64,000 bases of DNA from Salminus brasiliensis (Eukaryota > Chordata > Actinopteri > Characiformes > Bryconidae): NCBI RefSeq assembly GCF_030463535.1, contig NC_132892.1, positions 31,880,436 to 31,944,435 of the forward strand. The letters run 5' to 3'. Below, piece by piece: positions 1 to 10,609 of the stretch. A program made the position numbers and the translations under genes. The notes beneath the pieces are model-generated. The model was given only the letters and a program-made list of their open reading frames with translations, did no database searches and was not told where the DNA came from. The stretch's first letter is position 1. Every line of letters begins with the position of its first letter.

Positions 1-120
1 ACAGAGTGGGACTCTGATCAGCGCTTAAAAGTAGAAGCTGTGATGTTTTTAGTTCAGTGCTGATCATTTCCTGTATGTCTGGAGTGCAGAAGTGGCCTTA
101 TTTAAGTTTGCTGTCTTGAT
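1..120. repeat. Tail of a preceding array unit
   Basis: This stretch matches the sequence near 7,430-7,540, 24,455-24,560 and 49,190-49,290, which in units 1-3 lies at the end of the receptor locus just before the Polinton-type element. It therefore looks like the remnant of a further unit to the left of the window. No coding sequence is visible in it. Confidence 0.55.
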
Positions 121-144
121 GCAAAAGTTTATTGTGTAAATGCT

Positions 145-412
145 CTATATGTCCATATAATTGTAGACACCCCTTTTAATGAATGCATTCAGCTACTTTA
201 AGTTTATCAATTGCTGACACAGATGTGCAAATGCACACATACAGCTTGTCTAGTCACTGTAGAGAAATACTGCCAATAGAATAGGATCTGTGTCAGATCA
301 TCATGACGCTATTGGCACCATGCTGCCTAATGCCAGGTGCGGGCTAGAGGGGTATAAAGCCCCTCAGCATTGACCAGTAGAGCAGTCCTCACAGCAATGC
401 TCATCCAGAATC
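145..412 (-). mobile_element. Tc1-like non-autonomous element, copy 1
   Basis: Read on the minus strand it belongs to a family recurring at 14,430, 39,395, 59,022, 61,618 and 63,218. The terminal part reads TATATGTCCATATAATTG, the body has the shared stretch about pairs of terms such as the caccatgctgcctaatgcc block, and the other end is lost. No transposase is encoded. The family assignment rests on its TIR form (CACTATATGGACAAAAGT at copy 61,618), typical of fish Tc1/mariner MITEs. Confidence 0.55.
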
Positions 413-1541
413 TACTTAAAAGCCCCCTACAGAACGCTTCTCTTTCCTCAACAGTCAGAACTCTCAGAGTGGATAGAAGTTTAATACCTTCATTCTTTTT
501 AGAAACTTATAAATAATAATAATGAGTTGAAAAACCTGTTTTTCTTTAATAGTAAAAAGGAAATATTTTATTATTTGTTAATAGTTTACAACAAGTTATT
601 AAGAGAAATACTTTTAAATGTTAAAGCAAAGATCAAACACTACATCATGTCATAAATCATAATAAAAATATTAAAATCAAATACAGAGCACATGCTGAAG
701 CTGCAGACATACAGTCATATGTAAAAGTGTATTGTTGATGTTGTTGCACTTCTGCTCATTTTAATGTACAGAGCTTTCTTTTACAAATGATGAAAAAACT
801 AAAAGATAAAATTAAGCATGTAAAGTGGCTTATTTCAGTTTGTTTGCTGGAAAGGATTTTTTCATATATTAACATCATATGTAATTTGAACAGGGGTGTC
901 CAAACTTTTGCACATGACTGTAGGACACAACATAAAAATATACTGTAACAGAAAAGTCTTGCATCTTTCATTTTTCACTTTTCTCCATACAAAATAAAAG
1001 TAAAAGGTCTGCATGTCCCCCTTTATGTTCAGTACATGGAGGAGCTGTAGAGGAACTTACATGAGCTGCACTTTTACTGTTGGAGTGTCCACTTACTGGA
1101 CAAACTGGGACTCCAGGGGGAAAATCCGTTCTGCTTCTGCGCTGTAAGCTCAATGAAGGTGGTCTGAGACACTGAGGCTTGGTCTGGGTAAAGGGGGTGG
1201 TTCTACAAAATGAGTAGGCGAGTCTGGTCCCGCCTCTGGTCACTACATGCAATTTTGAAAACAGGACAGACAGTTTTGGCTTGATTTCTATAGAACTGAA
1301 TGGAACAGAAGCACAGCGTCCATGTTTTCTACAGTCATTGGTGTGTATCAACAACAGAAGGAAAAAAAGCTGTAACAGTAAAAATACCCTAAAAAAAGAA
1401 GACGAAAGGTTAGCTCAGTTTTACCAAACACAATTTGGTAAGTCAACGTCTACAGAAGCATTTTTTCTGAAGGGTTTCTCCTCCACTAGGCAAGACATTC
1501 ATTTTAATTGTTTTTTAATTGTTCACAAGTATAAATGTCTT
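413..1541. other. Non-coding 3' flank of receptor gene A
   Basis: No supported gene. The block is paralogous to 14,700-16,058 and 39,660-41,027, including a shared stretch around 1,100-1,350 that has short open frames in each copy but no consistent frame between copies. It includes A/T-rich tracts. Copies B and C carry an AATAAA-type signal 20-25 nt after the stop codon (16,032-16,037 and 41,001-41,006, minus strand); copy A has lost that segment. Confidence 0.6.
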
Positions 1542-4500
1542 TTATTTCACATTGCTGTAGATAACGGAGGGATCTGCAAGGGTGGAAGCAGAAGACCTGC
1601 AGAAACACAGCAAACATGGTAAATACATTTACATGCATACAAAAGCCTGGCTAACTGGACAGAACCAGGACATTTACAGGAGCTCTATAAAAGACTAGTC
1701 CACTTATTGCTGTGTTTACAGGAATGCTAGCATAGCCTGACGTCCTTTTCATGATGTTTATCCATGTGTGATTTTCTAGTGTTTAAAATTCTGCTTTTCT
1801 TTCTTTGTCTAGTTTCAGAAATGAGAGTTCAACTCAGACTCTAGATCTAAGGCTCAATATCTAAATCTAAGACCTAAAACTGATCAAATTAGGTCAGGCA
1901 AACTTTAGCTGTTAGTTTAGCTACAGTCATTTGCAGTGTCTGGGATTTTAGTTAGATCATGACAGTCAAAATGTGCTGTTTACATCATCCTGTCTCAGGT
2001 AGACTATCAGTCACTGGACTAAGCAGGTTTGATAAGGTTCCTCTCACCTGCCAGGAGCACCAGTGCGGGTAAACTTGACATTGGCATACTTAACATTGTC
2101 CCCGTCACCTCTTGTCCTTCTGCTGAAAAGTAGTAGTAATCATAATAATAATAATAATAATTTGAATCTGCATTAAATTTTGTTGATCGTCTAATCTTCA
2201 TACTCTTACCTTACACACACAATAACACCAATGACCAACAAACAGCCAGCGGACACTCCAACAGCTGCATACAGACCAATACTCTTGACCCCTGTGTGCA
2301 GATAACAGACAAACTCAGTGAGAAATTATGCTAATTTTTATCAATATTAATGAGAGATATTCAGCTTAATGTATCTTTTCCCACCATTAACAACTTCTAG
2401 AGTAACCGGCACTGCAGGTGCTGTCTGAGAGCCGTATGTATTCTGAGCTACACAGTAGTAGGATCCACTCTGTACAGCACTGTAACTGTGTCCAGATCCT
2501 ACAGGTGAGCCTCCACCTTCTTTAAACCAGGTGTAGTTCTGCACAGGTGGATTTCCATCACTGCTGCAGGTCAGAGTCACTGAACTGCCCCCCACTATTT
2601 CACCAGAAGGACTGATGGACACTAAGACTCTCTTTGGAGGATCTAGAAAATAGAAAATATGAGAATATATGAGTGGACTGTGAGAGTTCCAGTGATCTTA
2701 ATGAAAGACAGTAAGTTCCTCATTAGTGGATATTAATATACTACTCACACAGAACATTCAGAGTTACAGTATCAGAGCATTTCTCTCCATGTTCATTACT
2801 GGATCTACAGTTGTATCCTCCACTGTTCACAGAGCTAATCTTTTTCATTGTGAAGGTCTCTCCTTTTGCTACTAATGATGTTCCTTTAAACCAGGTATAT
2901 TTCTGCACAGGTGGGTTTCCATCACTGCTGCAGGTCAGAGTCACTGAACTGCCCTCCACTATTTCACCAGAGGGACTGATGGACACTGAGGTGCTCTTTG
3001 GGCCATCTAGAGCTAGAATGACACATTACACCGAGATGTTTTCTGTTTGAATAAGAAGCTACAAACGCCCTTAAGGAGAACCCCATTTGTTCCCATTTAT
3101 GCCACAGGTTCTAGGTATTAACTGGACCAGTGTGAGGTACGAGTTTTAAAGTGTTCTGTACTTGTTTAAGGTACAATGAGAAGAAAGTAACCAGACAACG
3201 ACTCTATACTCAAATACTCTGAATGCAAGTTCTAACCATTAAGCTGATAATAAAGACCTGCATCTCAGCTTCCTGCAGGTCCAGGGGATTGAAGCAGTGA
3301 TTTTCCAGTCCCAAGCCTGCTTCTCTAACCTTCATGCCACAGCTCATATCTGTAATTGTGTGATGTTCTTTAGCTTGACTGTCTTGGAGCTACCTAAAAT
3401 AATTATCCAGTACTTTGGAGTTGGTACCTCACACTGACCTGATTAATGCTCTGAAGTTCGGCTAGCATTACAAGCATTCCTATATTAAATATGAGTTATC
3501 AACACCAGGAGATTGGAGATGTTTACATGCTCTTATGACAGAGATCACTGATGATCCTGAAGCTGCATCAGCTTTGGGTTCAATTAGAGCACAATCAGTT
3601 CAGCATGAACCCTCAGCTCTGTTTGTTTTCTGAGACTGAATGAATGAATCTGTACTTACATCTGACATTAAGAGTGACCTCAGGAGAGTGAAGCTCCTGA
3701 CCCTCTACAGCACAGTGATACCTGCCTGCATCCTCCCTGCTGACCGACTGCAGGTGGAGTTGGTCAGTTCTGGAGGATAAAGGAGTTCCATTTCTGTACC
3801 AGGTGACTGTTGGTCTGACAGTCAGAGTGCAGGTGGTTTTACATGTGAGAGTGACTTCACCTCCCTCTATCACTCTCTCAGGAACCTCCACCTGGAGATC
3901 TGCCAACAAGAGAAACCCACTTCTACTGCATCATCCTCACATTAGCTGAATGAATGGGTCAGAACTCACTGGTGTCTTAAAGAAGAAATCAAACTTAAAG
4001 AAGAATTGAAAGTAAACCTAAACCTAAACCCTGATCACTCAATTAAAATACTGACCTAGGATCAGATCCAGTCCTGTTTATGAAGATCTCACTCACAGAA
4101 ACTGATCCTAGATCAGCTCTCTTACTCTGAAATGCTTTGTGGATTCTGGTTCTCCAGTTCTAAGCAATGTTCTTCAGGTGTGGTTTGAAGGACTGATGTG
4201 ATTCTATTACAGAACTGCTGGAGGAATCCTGTTCACCAGTGAATGAAGTACAGTGTCTTATTTCTGCTGATGGAGCTTACCTGTGACTGAAAGATCTACT
4301 CCATCTTTACCCTGAAACTTTTCTCCTTTATCTGTTAGAAATCTGAAGTAGTATTTCCTCTGGTCCTTTTCTCTCACATCTCTCAGTCTGAGATTGCAGT
4401 CATGCTTTTCTCCAAGATACTGAACCCTGCCTCTGTACTCTGGATCCTCTAACAGATCAGGAGGTTCTCCATCTATAACCAGATCTTTACTCCAGAAAGC

Positions 4501-4981
4501 TTTTTGGACTGAGTGACCTTTTGGATATGTGTAGGTGCAGTCCATGTTCACTGTAGACCCCTTTAGAGCACAGATAGATGTAGGCCTGTATATCACACTC
4601 CAATTCTGAGCAACAGCTCCTGCAACACAGAATCCAGAAGTGTGTAAATGGAGACTCTGTGGGTCTCAGTCAGTAAAGCTGCTGCAGAAAGTCTCACTTC
4701 AGCTCATTTCTAAGGCTGTTCATTTCAGCTGAGTTTGGAATAATCAGCTGCAATAAGCTGAGCTCATTTGGAGCTAAAAGCACAAAGTGAGAAGATCCAC
4801 AGCTTGCAGTAGGGTGGAGGAAGAGCTGCAGAGGAGCGGAAACCAACACACTGCAGAAAATTGTTAACTCAGGACTTTACAGTGTGGATCACATGATGCT
4901 GAGAAGAGACAGCTCTAACTGACCTGAGATGAAGATCAGAAACAGCAGAGGAACAATCAGAGACATCCTGAGTGACATCAT
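1542..4981 (-). CDS. CD22/Siglec-like inhibitory receptor, gene A (8 coding exons)
   Basis: Predicted type I membrane receptor of 454 aa, resembling fish B-cell receptor CD22-like proteins. Exons, all minus strand: signal peptide 4924-4981 (hydrophobic SLIVPLLFLIFIS), V-set 4281-4619, C2 3660-3899, C2 2749-3006, C2 2385-2642, transmembrane 2210-2291 (core VGVSAGCLLVIGVIVCV), cytoplasmic 2048-2122, last exon 1542-1596 ending in TAA. Extracellular junctions are phase 1, cytoplasmic ones phase 2, and the total is 1,365 nt. The V domain has paired cysteines, FWSKDL and YYFRF, where the arginine occupies the position used for sialic acid by Siglecs. The tail has two ITIM-type motifs, VKYANV and VIYSNV, expected to recruit SHP-type phosphatases. 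Only three C2 domains are present, against six in the neighbouring paralogues. Splice sites are inferred by eye. Ligand and cell type are unknown. Confidence 0.82.
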
Positions 4982-5866
4982 CAGCACAGCCTGTATGAAC
5001 ATATACCACACAATACTGTTTATTTACATCAGTAATATTTCACAGCTCATCAGTATCATTAAATCTGTCCAATCACAAGCTTTCAGTTCATACAGTCATG
5101 TGAGAAAATGAGGAGACCCTTTTCTGAAACCATCTGGATATCTGATCTTCATGTGATCAACACTGAGAGATGGAGGTAATCTAACTAAACTCTTAACCCA
5201 ACTGAATAGCTCATAGCAACAACATGGAACAGCAAAGCAACCACGTTGCGACCCCATAGTAGCTGATTAACAACACTTTAGCTACCACTTCTGTTGTGGT
5301 CATCTATTGTTCAACACAACACAGTGAGAGCTGTGAGAGAGGCTGGGAGCTTTTACAGGCTTCATATTTGGTCATGTGATGCAGTTTATGGTATTGGGCA
5401 GAGAGAGTGAGGGGGGTGGGGCTACACACTAATCAGCACTGTCAGTAACAGACAGCCCCCCAGTGGATTTCAGTGAGGACGCTGCTCCAGCTCTGATGGA
5501 CTAGAACTGGGTCTGTATGTGGAATAAAGAGGCTCCATTGAGAGTTCTGAAATGAGGATGGGGGCAGAGGCAGACGTGGGATGAAAATCCAAGATGGAGG
5601 AGAGGTAAATTGGTGTGATGTGTTATTTCCTGGTTCTGTATGATGCCAGAATAACATTTCACTTCGTCATGGGGCAGCTTGGCACAGTGTGTCTTTGTAT
5701 TGTCAGATTAGTGTTGCACAGTAACAGGACTGCTAGATTTCAAACTGTACAGACTCTGTCCCCTGCTCCAGCCATGCCTTCCAGATCAAGACAAGATCTG
5801 CATGTGTAACTTCTACTTCTCCACCCTCGCAACAAGGGCCTAGGGTTATGGGATCAATCCTCACTC
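4982..5866. other. 5' flank of receptor gene A
   Basis: No gene is supported. The sequence is shared with 22,071-22,862 and 47,072-47,613, so it probably contains the common promoter region of the receptor genes (transcribed leftwards), but I cannot point to a specific core promoter. It contains a segment around 5,440-5,640 with short open frames that are not kept in the paralogous copies. Confidence 0.45.
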
Positions 5867-6296
5867 TAGCCATAAAACCACTGAAAGGTGAAGTGAATAA
5901 CATTGATGATCTGGTTCTAAAGGCTCCTGTCAATGGGTGGATATATCAGACAGCAAGTGAACAGTCAGTTCTTGAAGGTGATGATGGGGTTCAAAGAAAG
6001 CATAAGAATCTGAGACACTTTGACAAGAACCAAACTATGATGACTAGAAAACCGGGTCAGAACAGGCAGATCTTGTGGGGTGTACCATGTATTCAGTGAT
6101 CATTACTTACGAAAAGTACTCCAGGAGGGCCAAAGGCTCACTGATGCTCATGGAAACTTTACCTCATAGACAAAAAGGATCTGCTGCTTGGTACCAGATA
6201 CCACAGGACACCTTCAGAGGTCTTGTGGAGTTCAAGCACAGACAGGCCAGAGCTGTTTTGGCTGCATTAGGAGGCCTACATAGTATTAGACTCCAC
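5867..6296 (+). mobile_element. Deleted Tc1-like element, copy in unit 1
   Basis: The left end is a Tc1-type terminus (tagccataaaaccactg; intact in the paralogue as tagccataacattaaaacc). The interior keeps two pieces of a typical fish Tc1 gene (the aggatctgctgcttgg block near the 3' end) with most of the transposase missing. The right terminal repeat is lost here by a deletion of about 120 bp relative to 23,281-23,430. It occupies the same site as elements at 22,863 and 47,614, so the insertion predates the unit duplication. Confidence 0.65.
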
Positions 6297-7745
6297 TTGT
6301 TCAGCGAGTTCATTTCTCCACTCATTAACTCTAAATTCATCACTCTTCACTAATTCTAAAAGCACTGAGAGTGTTCTCCTACCTTCATTAAGCGACGCTC
6401 ATCTCCTGAACCCAGAGAACGAATGCAGAGAACTGGAGGAGCTTCATCAGTTTAAACAGACTAAAGGGATGTGGTTAAGATGCCGTCATAAGGTATCGTC
6501 TGTGTGAGAGACTCCTGCTGCATTTTCTCACACTAGACCTTTTATTATCTCTGACCACTCAGACCACGTCTCTCTAGGTGGTCAGGTAAGGCTGGTCATT
6601 TCCTGAGTGCCAATGCTAAAAACACTCTACAGCTCACCCACCCTTATGGGTCAGAGGTTGATAATGATTGTGTTGAGTTTCTCCAGTGAGGAGCACTGAA
6701 AGCTGCACCTTCCCCCTATTCTGTTCATCATCTTCATCATCACCATCATCATTAGAGATACACCAATACCACTCTTTCCTTTCCATAACCAATACCAGAT
6801 TTCCAAGTATCTGCCAATACTAAGTACCGAAACCGATAGCAACTCTGACTTAAATACTCTATTCATGGCTAGATTGTTCTGCGTTTAATAGGTTGTGCTT
6901 ATATCCCAGCATTTACTGGTTGAGGAAATGCACTTTTGAAAAGTTTCTATTCAATGTTTCTATGTCACAATGCAGTAACAAATGCAAGTAGGGAAGCATA
7001 ATCCTGCTAAGCTCGTCCAAATACATTTCAGAGCAGTAAAAAAAAAACATGCCAGTATAGAAACAAAAAGTGCTCATGGAGCAATTTCACATTCAACTAC
7101 ACACCTTTATGTAAAAAGGGACTAAACTTTAGTGTGTGGCCTTTAAACAAGTTGTTTTAACTCAAGTTTTGGTTTCAAGACCAAACAACCACCATGTGCA
7201 AACAAAAAGTGCTGTCAAAGTTCCATTAAATATCTGCTTAATGGCATTAACTCTTTATGACTAGCTTTAACTGGTTAAAGTTTGGTTTCATAACAAAATA
7301 TGCAAACAAAAAAGAACCCTTGTGCAGATCAGAGCAGGACTGCAGAAACAAGCTCATTAGCTGTAGTGAGAAATTGAGCTTAGCTTTTGCTTTAGCAGAT
7401 GAAAATATGGAGCTGATTCACAGTGGACTAGACAGAGCGAAAAGTAGAAGCTGTGATGTTTTTGGTTCAGTGCTGAGGTAATTTCCTGTGTGTCTGGAGG
7501 GCAGAAGTAACCTGATTTAAATATAGCGTGGGGAAGAAGCAGGGAGTCTAACAGGCCTCAGCACAGCAGACAGAAATCAAACTCCACCAAAGTGTCTCTT
7601 TTAAAGTCACTTTGCCAGTCCAAGGCCGGACAAAGGAGGAGGGTTGAGCGTAGAATAGCAGTTCCACCCAATTATTATGCAGTTCTATCATTTTTAGACA
7701 ATCATGCTATTAACTGGATGAGTTTTTTGATGTTCTGACAGGATT
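6297..7745. other. Non-coding flank between receptor gene A and the Polinton-type element
   Basis: No gene is supported; the open frames here are not kept in the paralogous stretches 23,430-24,991 and 48,230-49,857. The right end (7,710-7,745) is one partial minisatellite unit that was interrupted by the Polinton-type element, leaving its target copy AGGATT at 7,740-7,745. Confidence 0.5.
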
Positions 7746-7799
7746 AGTAGTAATATGTACCACTTTATGCCAAAAAGATTTATGACCATGTGTTTACGA

Positions 7800-7900
7800 A
7801 TGTGATGTCACTTGGGGGTGTGTCGTCACGTGGGAATTTTCCCACCAGACCTCACGCGGGAATTGTCCTATATGACATCATCGCCTAGGTAGGTGTGTGC
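7800..7900. promoter_or_regulatory. Terminal-repeat cluster of CRE/E-box-like sites (E1)
   Basis: Within about 100 bp lie TGATGTCA, CGTCACGTGG, CTCACGCGGG and ATGACATCATC, that is several near-CRE/AP-1 and CACGTG-type sites spaced about 20-35 bp apart. Equivalent clusters lie in the other terminal repeats (37,110-37,205; 49,906-50,020; 54,466-54,499). A promoter role for the accessory reading frames just downstream is an inference. Confidence 0.4.
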
Positions 7901-8308
7901 GAATATTTTTACAATATTTTTACCACGGTAGGACTTTTTTTTCCAATTTATTTTTCCTACCCTAGGATTATGTAATGATGTATGAAATTGTTCCACAGTT
8001 TTCCTGTGTGTGTGCGCGCAACAGCGGCCCCAAAGACCCTTACTCAGAGAGAAGTCGTAATTTTTTTATGGTTTGACGTTTGGGTTTGAGAAAAGTAAGG
8101 CGCGCGTTTCCATCAAACAGCTGCCCCTTTCTGTAAAACGTGACAAAAACATAATTGTAAATGGTCGGGGGTGACGTTAGGGGTGGAAACAAAAGTAGCG
8201 ATACAGAACTGCTTTAAAAACCCCACCTCTGACCGTAGGTCTTCCACACATCACCAGCGAAAGAGCGGGACCCCAAACCCACACACATCCACTTTGAGGA
8301 AACTCAGT

Positions 8309-8775
8309 ATGGATTCCAGCCAACTTCCCAAAGAGGATCTTGAACTGATCGGACTACTTTCACCAAGAAAACGTACGAAGCATGCTTTCGGAAAACCTGC
8401 ATTTGCACAACGTACCCGTTTCCCTGTGGCCTAAATATGTTGCGAATGGGTGTAGAGGATCTCACACCTAAGGCCGAAGATACTGCAACGGCTCAATATA
8501 TTTTCAAGGCCTGCAACATTCCTCCGGAATACTGGCCGTCTGTTATCAGAGAGGAAATCAGGTCTGAAAATGTCGTTTCGAGGGTGAAACCTCCGGGGGA
8601 TAAACGGGATAAAAGGATGATGAGAAACAAAACGTCACGCTGGAGAAAAGAAGACCGAGCGACTTTGATTTCTGGTACTCTGATACTGTTCAAACGACGC
8701 CAGATTGAAGACTTTGAGGGGAAATGGTCTCTGGTCATTTTACCCAAAAAGAACAAAAACGGTAACGTTACGTAG
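8309..8775 (+). pseudogene. Polinton-type accessory reading frame 1, E1 copy (frameshifted)
   Basis: The frame starts MDSSQLPKEDLELIGLLSPR with a basic SPRKRTK stretch and shifts near 8,400-8,440 into a second frame containing the motif PPEYWPSVIREE and a lysine/arginine-rich C-terminus ending at the TAG of 8,773-8,775. Full length would be about 155 aa. Copies occur at 34,098-34,572 (minus), 50,818-51,115 (plus, internally deleted) and 53,473-53,914 (minus). I do not recognise the family. Its place next to each terminal repeat and its basic composition could suit a DNA-binding protein, which is a guess. Confidence 0.5.
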
Positions 8776-8821
8776 GTTTTCACAAGTGCACCTTTTCTGA
8801 GAACTGTAACCTGAGCAATGT

Positions 8822-8840
8822 GACGCTGAGAGAGAGAGAG

Positions 8841-8892
<52 letters not shown>

Positions 8893-8910
8893 AGAGAGAG
8901 AGAGAGAGCT
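8822..8910 (+). repeat. GA microsatellite in E1
   Basis: An almost pure (GA)n tract with a few CA interruptions. It lies at the same relative place in the other element arms (CT tracts at 33,967-34,035 and 53,370-53,421), so it was present in the ancestral element. Confidence 0.9.
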
Positions 8911-9054
8911 CTACATGCTCAATCAAACCATCCCGAAAACAAGACCGGTTGGTGAAATCCATTCTATGCTGGTTCAGACACGAAACACCAGACCCACCGT
9001 TCACGATTCGGGCTCCTCTGTGTCTGTAAGGAAAGGTGACTGATAAGCGTTAAG

Positions 9055-9318
9055 GTGAGATCAGCCTTTCAACAACGACGCACAACTCTGATCATCTCAG
9101 GCTATACGGACCAGAACAACGCCTACAGAGTTCAGCTGGAGGTGCGAACAGCTGAGGCCCTACGGCTAGAAAGTTTGTGTGAAAATGACGAGGAGCAATG
9201 GGTTTACTTTTTCACTCCACTCGAAAATGAGATCGAGGAGATTATTGAAGGTTCGCTGCTGGAATCTGAACTTTTAGACATCTATGAAACGACCCGTCAC
9301 ATTTTGACCGGTAAGTAA
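9055..9318 (+). pseudogene. Polinton-type accessory reading frame 2, first exon-like block (E1)
   Basis: An 87-codon frame that includes a strongly acidic segment FFTPLENEIEEIIEGSLLES and ends next to a GTAAGT. It recurs at 52,964-53,224 (minus) and, with a one-base deletion, at about 33,560-33,815 (minus). A GT...AG segment of 40-150 nt separates it from the acidic block downstream, so it could be the first exon of that gene, though the frame after joining is uncertain. Function unknown. Confidence 0.4.
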
Positions 9319-9460
9319 AGATTTTTTTGTTTGTTTGTTTGTTTGTTTTACCTTAATCAGCTTCTAGAGTTCATGTGTAAGAGATGCCTTATGTTTGACT
9401 ATTCAAATCACAGTAATCATGTACGATCCTTTCAATAATTTTCTTTCTCTGTCACCAGCG

Positions 9461-10315
9461 AGCGACAAGTGCACCTGCATCTACTGCGACCTACCTGGAA
9501 TGAGAGAGTGCTGCTGACCAGTCAAAACGACCAGGACGACGAAGATGAATTTGAAAACAACAAAACGGGCGAGGTGGTCCTCACCTTCGCTGAGCGAGAA
9601 GCAAAACGGCATTGAAAGTCGGGCCGGTTCTCCCCTCATAGACGAGGAAAGTTCCGAAGACGATGTGATAAACGCAAAGATGACAAACCTGACATCCTCC
9701 GGGGGCGATGATGAGGATGAAACCGCGGTGAGCGACGGATCTGAGGATGCAAAAAATGTGGATGTTAAAGAATCAGAGGTTGTTGATGATGATTAGGTGA
9801 AGGATGAGGAGTTTGGTCGACGTGAAGAAAAAGAAGAAAAAGGTTTTGAAACGTGTCTGGAGAGTGAAACTGGGGAACCAAGAAATGATAAAATGACAGA
9901 GCTTTTGGAAACGATCTGCGCACGAGCTCTAAAGGACATCATCAGAGAGTGGAATGAGCAACAGTGTGAGGTGTGTACAATTGACCATCCATCACAAAAT
10001 CAACACACCTGCCTGGAAGGTGAGCCGATTCGTTTCCTAGACGTGTTAAAACAAAAGTGATTCAGCGTCCTGGATGAATGCGAGACCATGCTTCTGGAGT
10101 TTGGAGTTACCGACCAGCCGGATGGATTTGTAATGAGTATCCTGAAAAAGTTTTACGACCAGCTGCCAGATGATTTGGCAGCTGAAGAATCTTCGTCCGA
10201 CTATCTTTCCAAAAATCCCTTTGAGGCGTTGATTCGTTATTTTCACACTGAGGAGTTTAGTGATCAGTGTGAAGAGGCTGCTGCATCCCTGTATAAAATT
10301 CTAATGAAAGCCTGA
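9461..10315 (+). pseudogene. Acidic protein with Cys/His (HPSQ) motif, two in-frame stops (E1)
   Basis: One reading frame spans the blocks starting at 9,545, 9,797 and 10,088, broken only by a TAG at 9,794-9,796 and a TGA at 10,058-10,060, with an extra A near 9,560 relative to the copy at 52,493-52,840. The N-terminal part is rich in Ser, Asp and Glu. The middle has CEVCTIDHPSQNQHTCLE, a C-x2-C...H...H-x-C arrangement suggestive of zinc binding. The C-terminal part is helical-looking (KKFYDQLPDDLA). From memory similar HPSQ motifs occur in uncharacterised proteins linked to large DNA elements in aquatic animals; I give no function. The C-terminal half survives only in this copy. Confidence 0.5.
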
Positions 10316-10608
10316 AGTTTCATTTTCTTTTTTTTTAAACGAAATGTTCCTCAACTCGTTTTCATGTATTTCATGTTATACACACACACACACACATATA
10401 CCTTGATGTAGACAGAAAAACATTGTATTATTCCAAATCCATATTTATCATGTTTTTGACGTAAATGTGTTTAACTTCACTGATTAATAGTTAAATTAAT
10501 ATATTAATCATATTGCATGTTTTGTATTATTAATACAAGGTATTATTACGTATGGTATTTAGCATATTTAAAAAAAGAATCTATGTTATATACGTATTTA
10601 TTTACTTT
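10316..10608. other. A/T-rich spacer inside E1
   Basis: No gene. It contains a short CA repeat (10,381-10,396) and an A/T-rich tract that reappears inverted at 33,231-33,480 and 52,260-52,360, marking the spacer between the accessory frames and the capsid-type pseudogene in every arm. Confidence 0.6.
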
Positions 10609-10609
10609 T

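Noticed and set aside
2811..3050. Plus-strand open frames lying over immunoglobulin exons (also at 17,569, 18,294, 42,546, 43,285)
   Set aside because: They are the opposite strand of conserved C2 exons, end at no sensible signals and read as low-quality protein; the minus-strand exons have splice sites and domain motifs.
4016..4032. Telomere-like cctaaacctaaaccct in the receptor intron
   Set aside because: Only two to three degenerate repeats, at the same intron place in genes A, B and C; not an interstitial telomere.
8820..9029. Frames rich in Arg-Glu, Ser-Leu, Ile-Tyr or poly-Tyr (also 33,174, 33,870, 33,919, 49,372, 53,324, 57,534, 2,019)
   Set aside because: Translations of dinucleotide or trinucleotide microsatellites.
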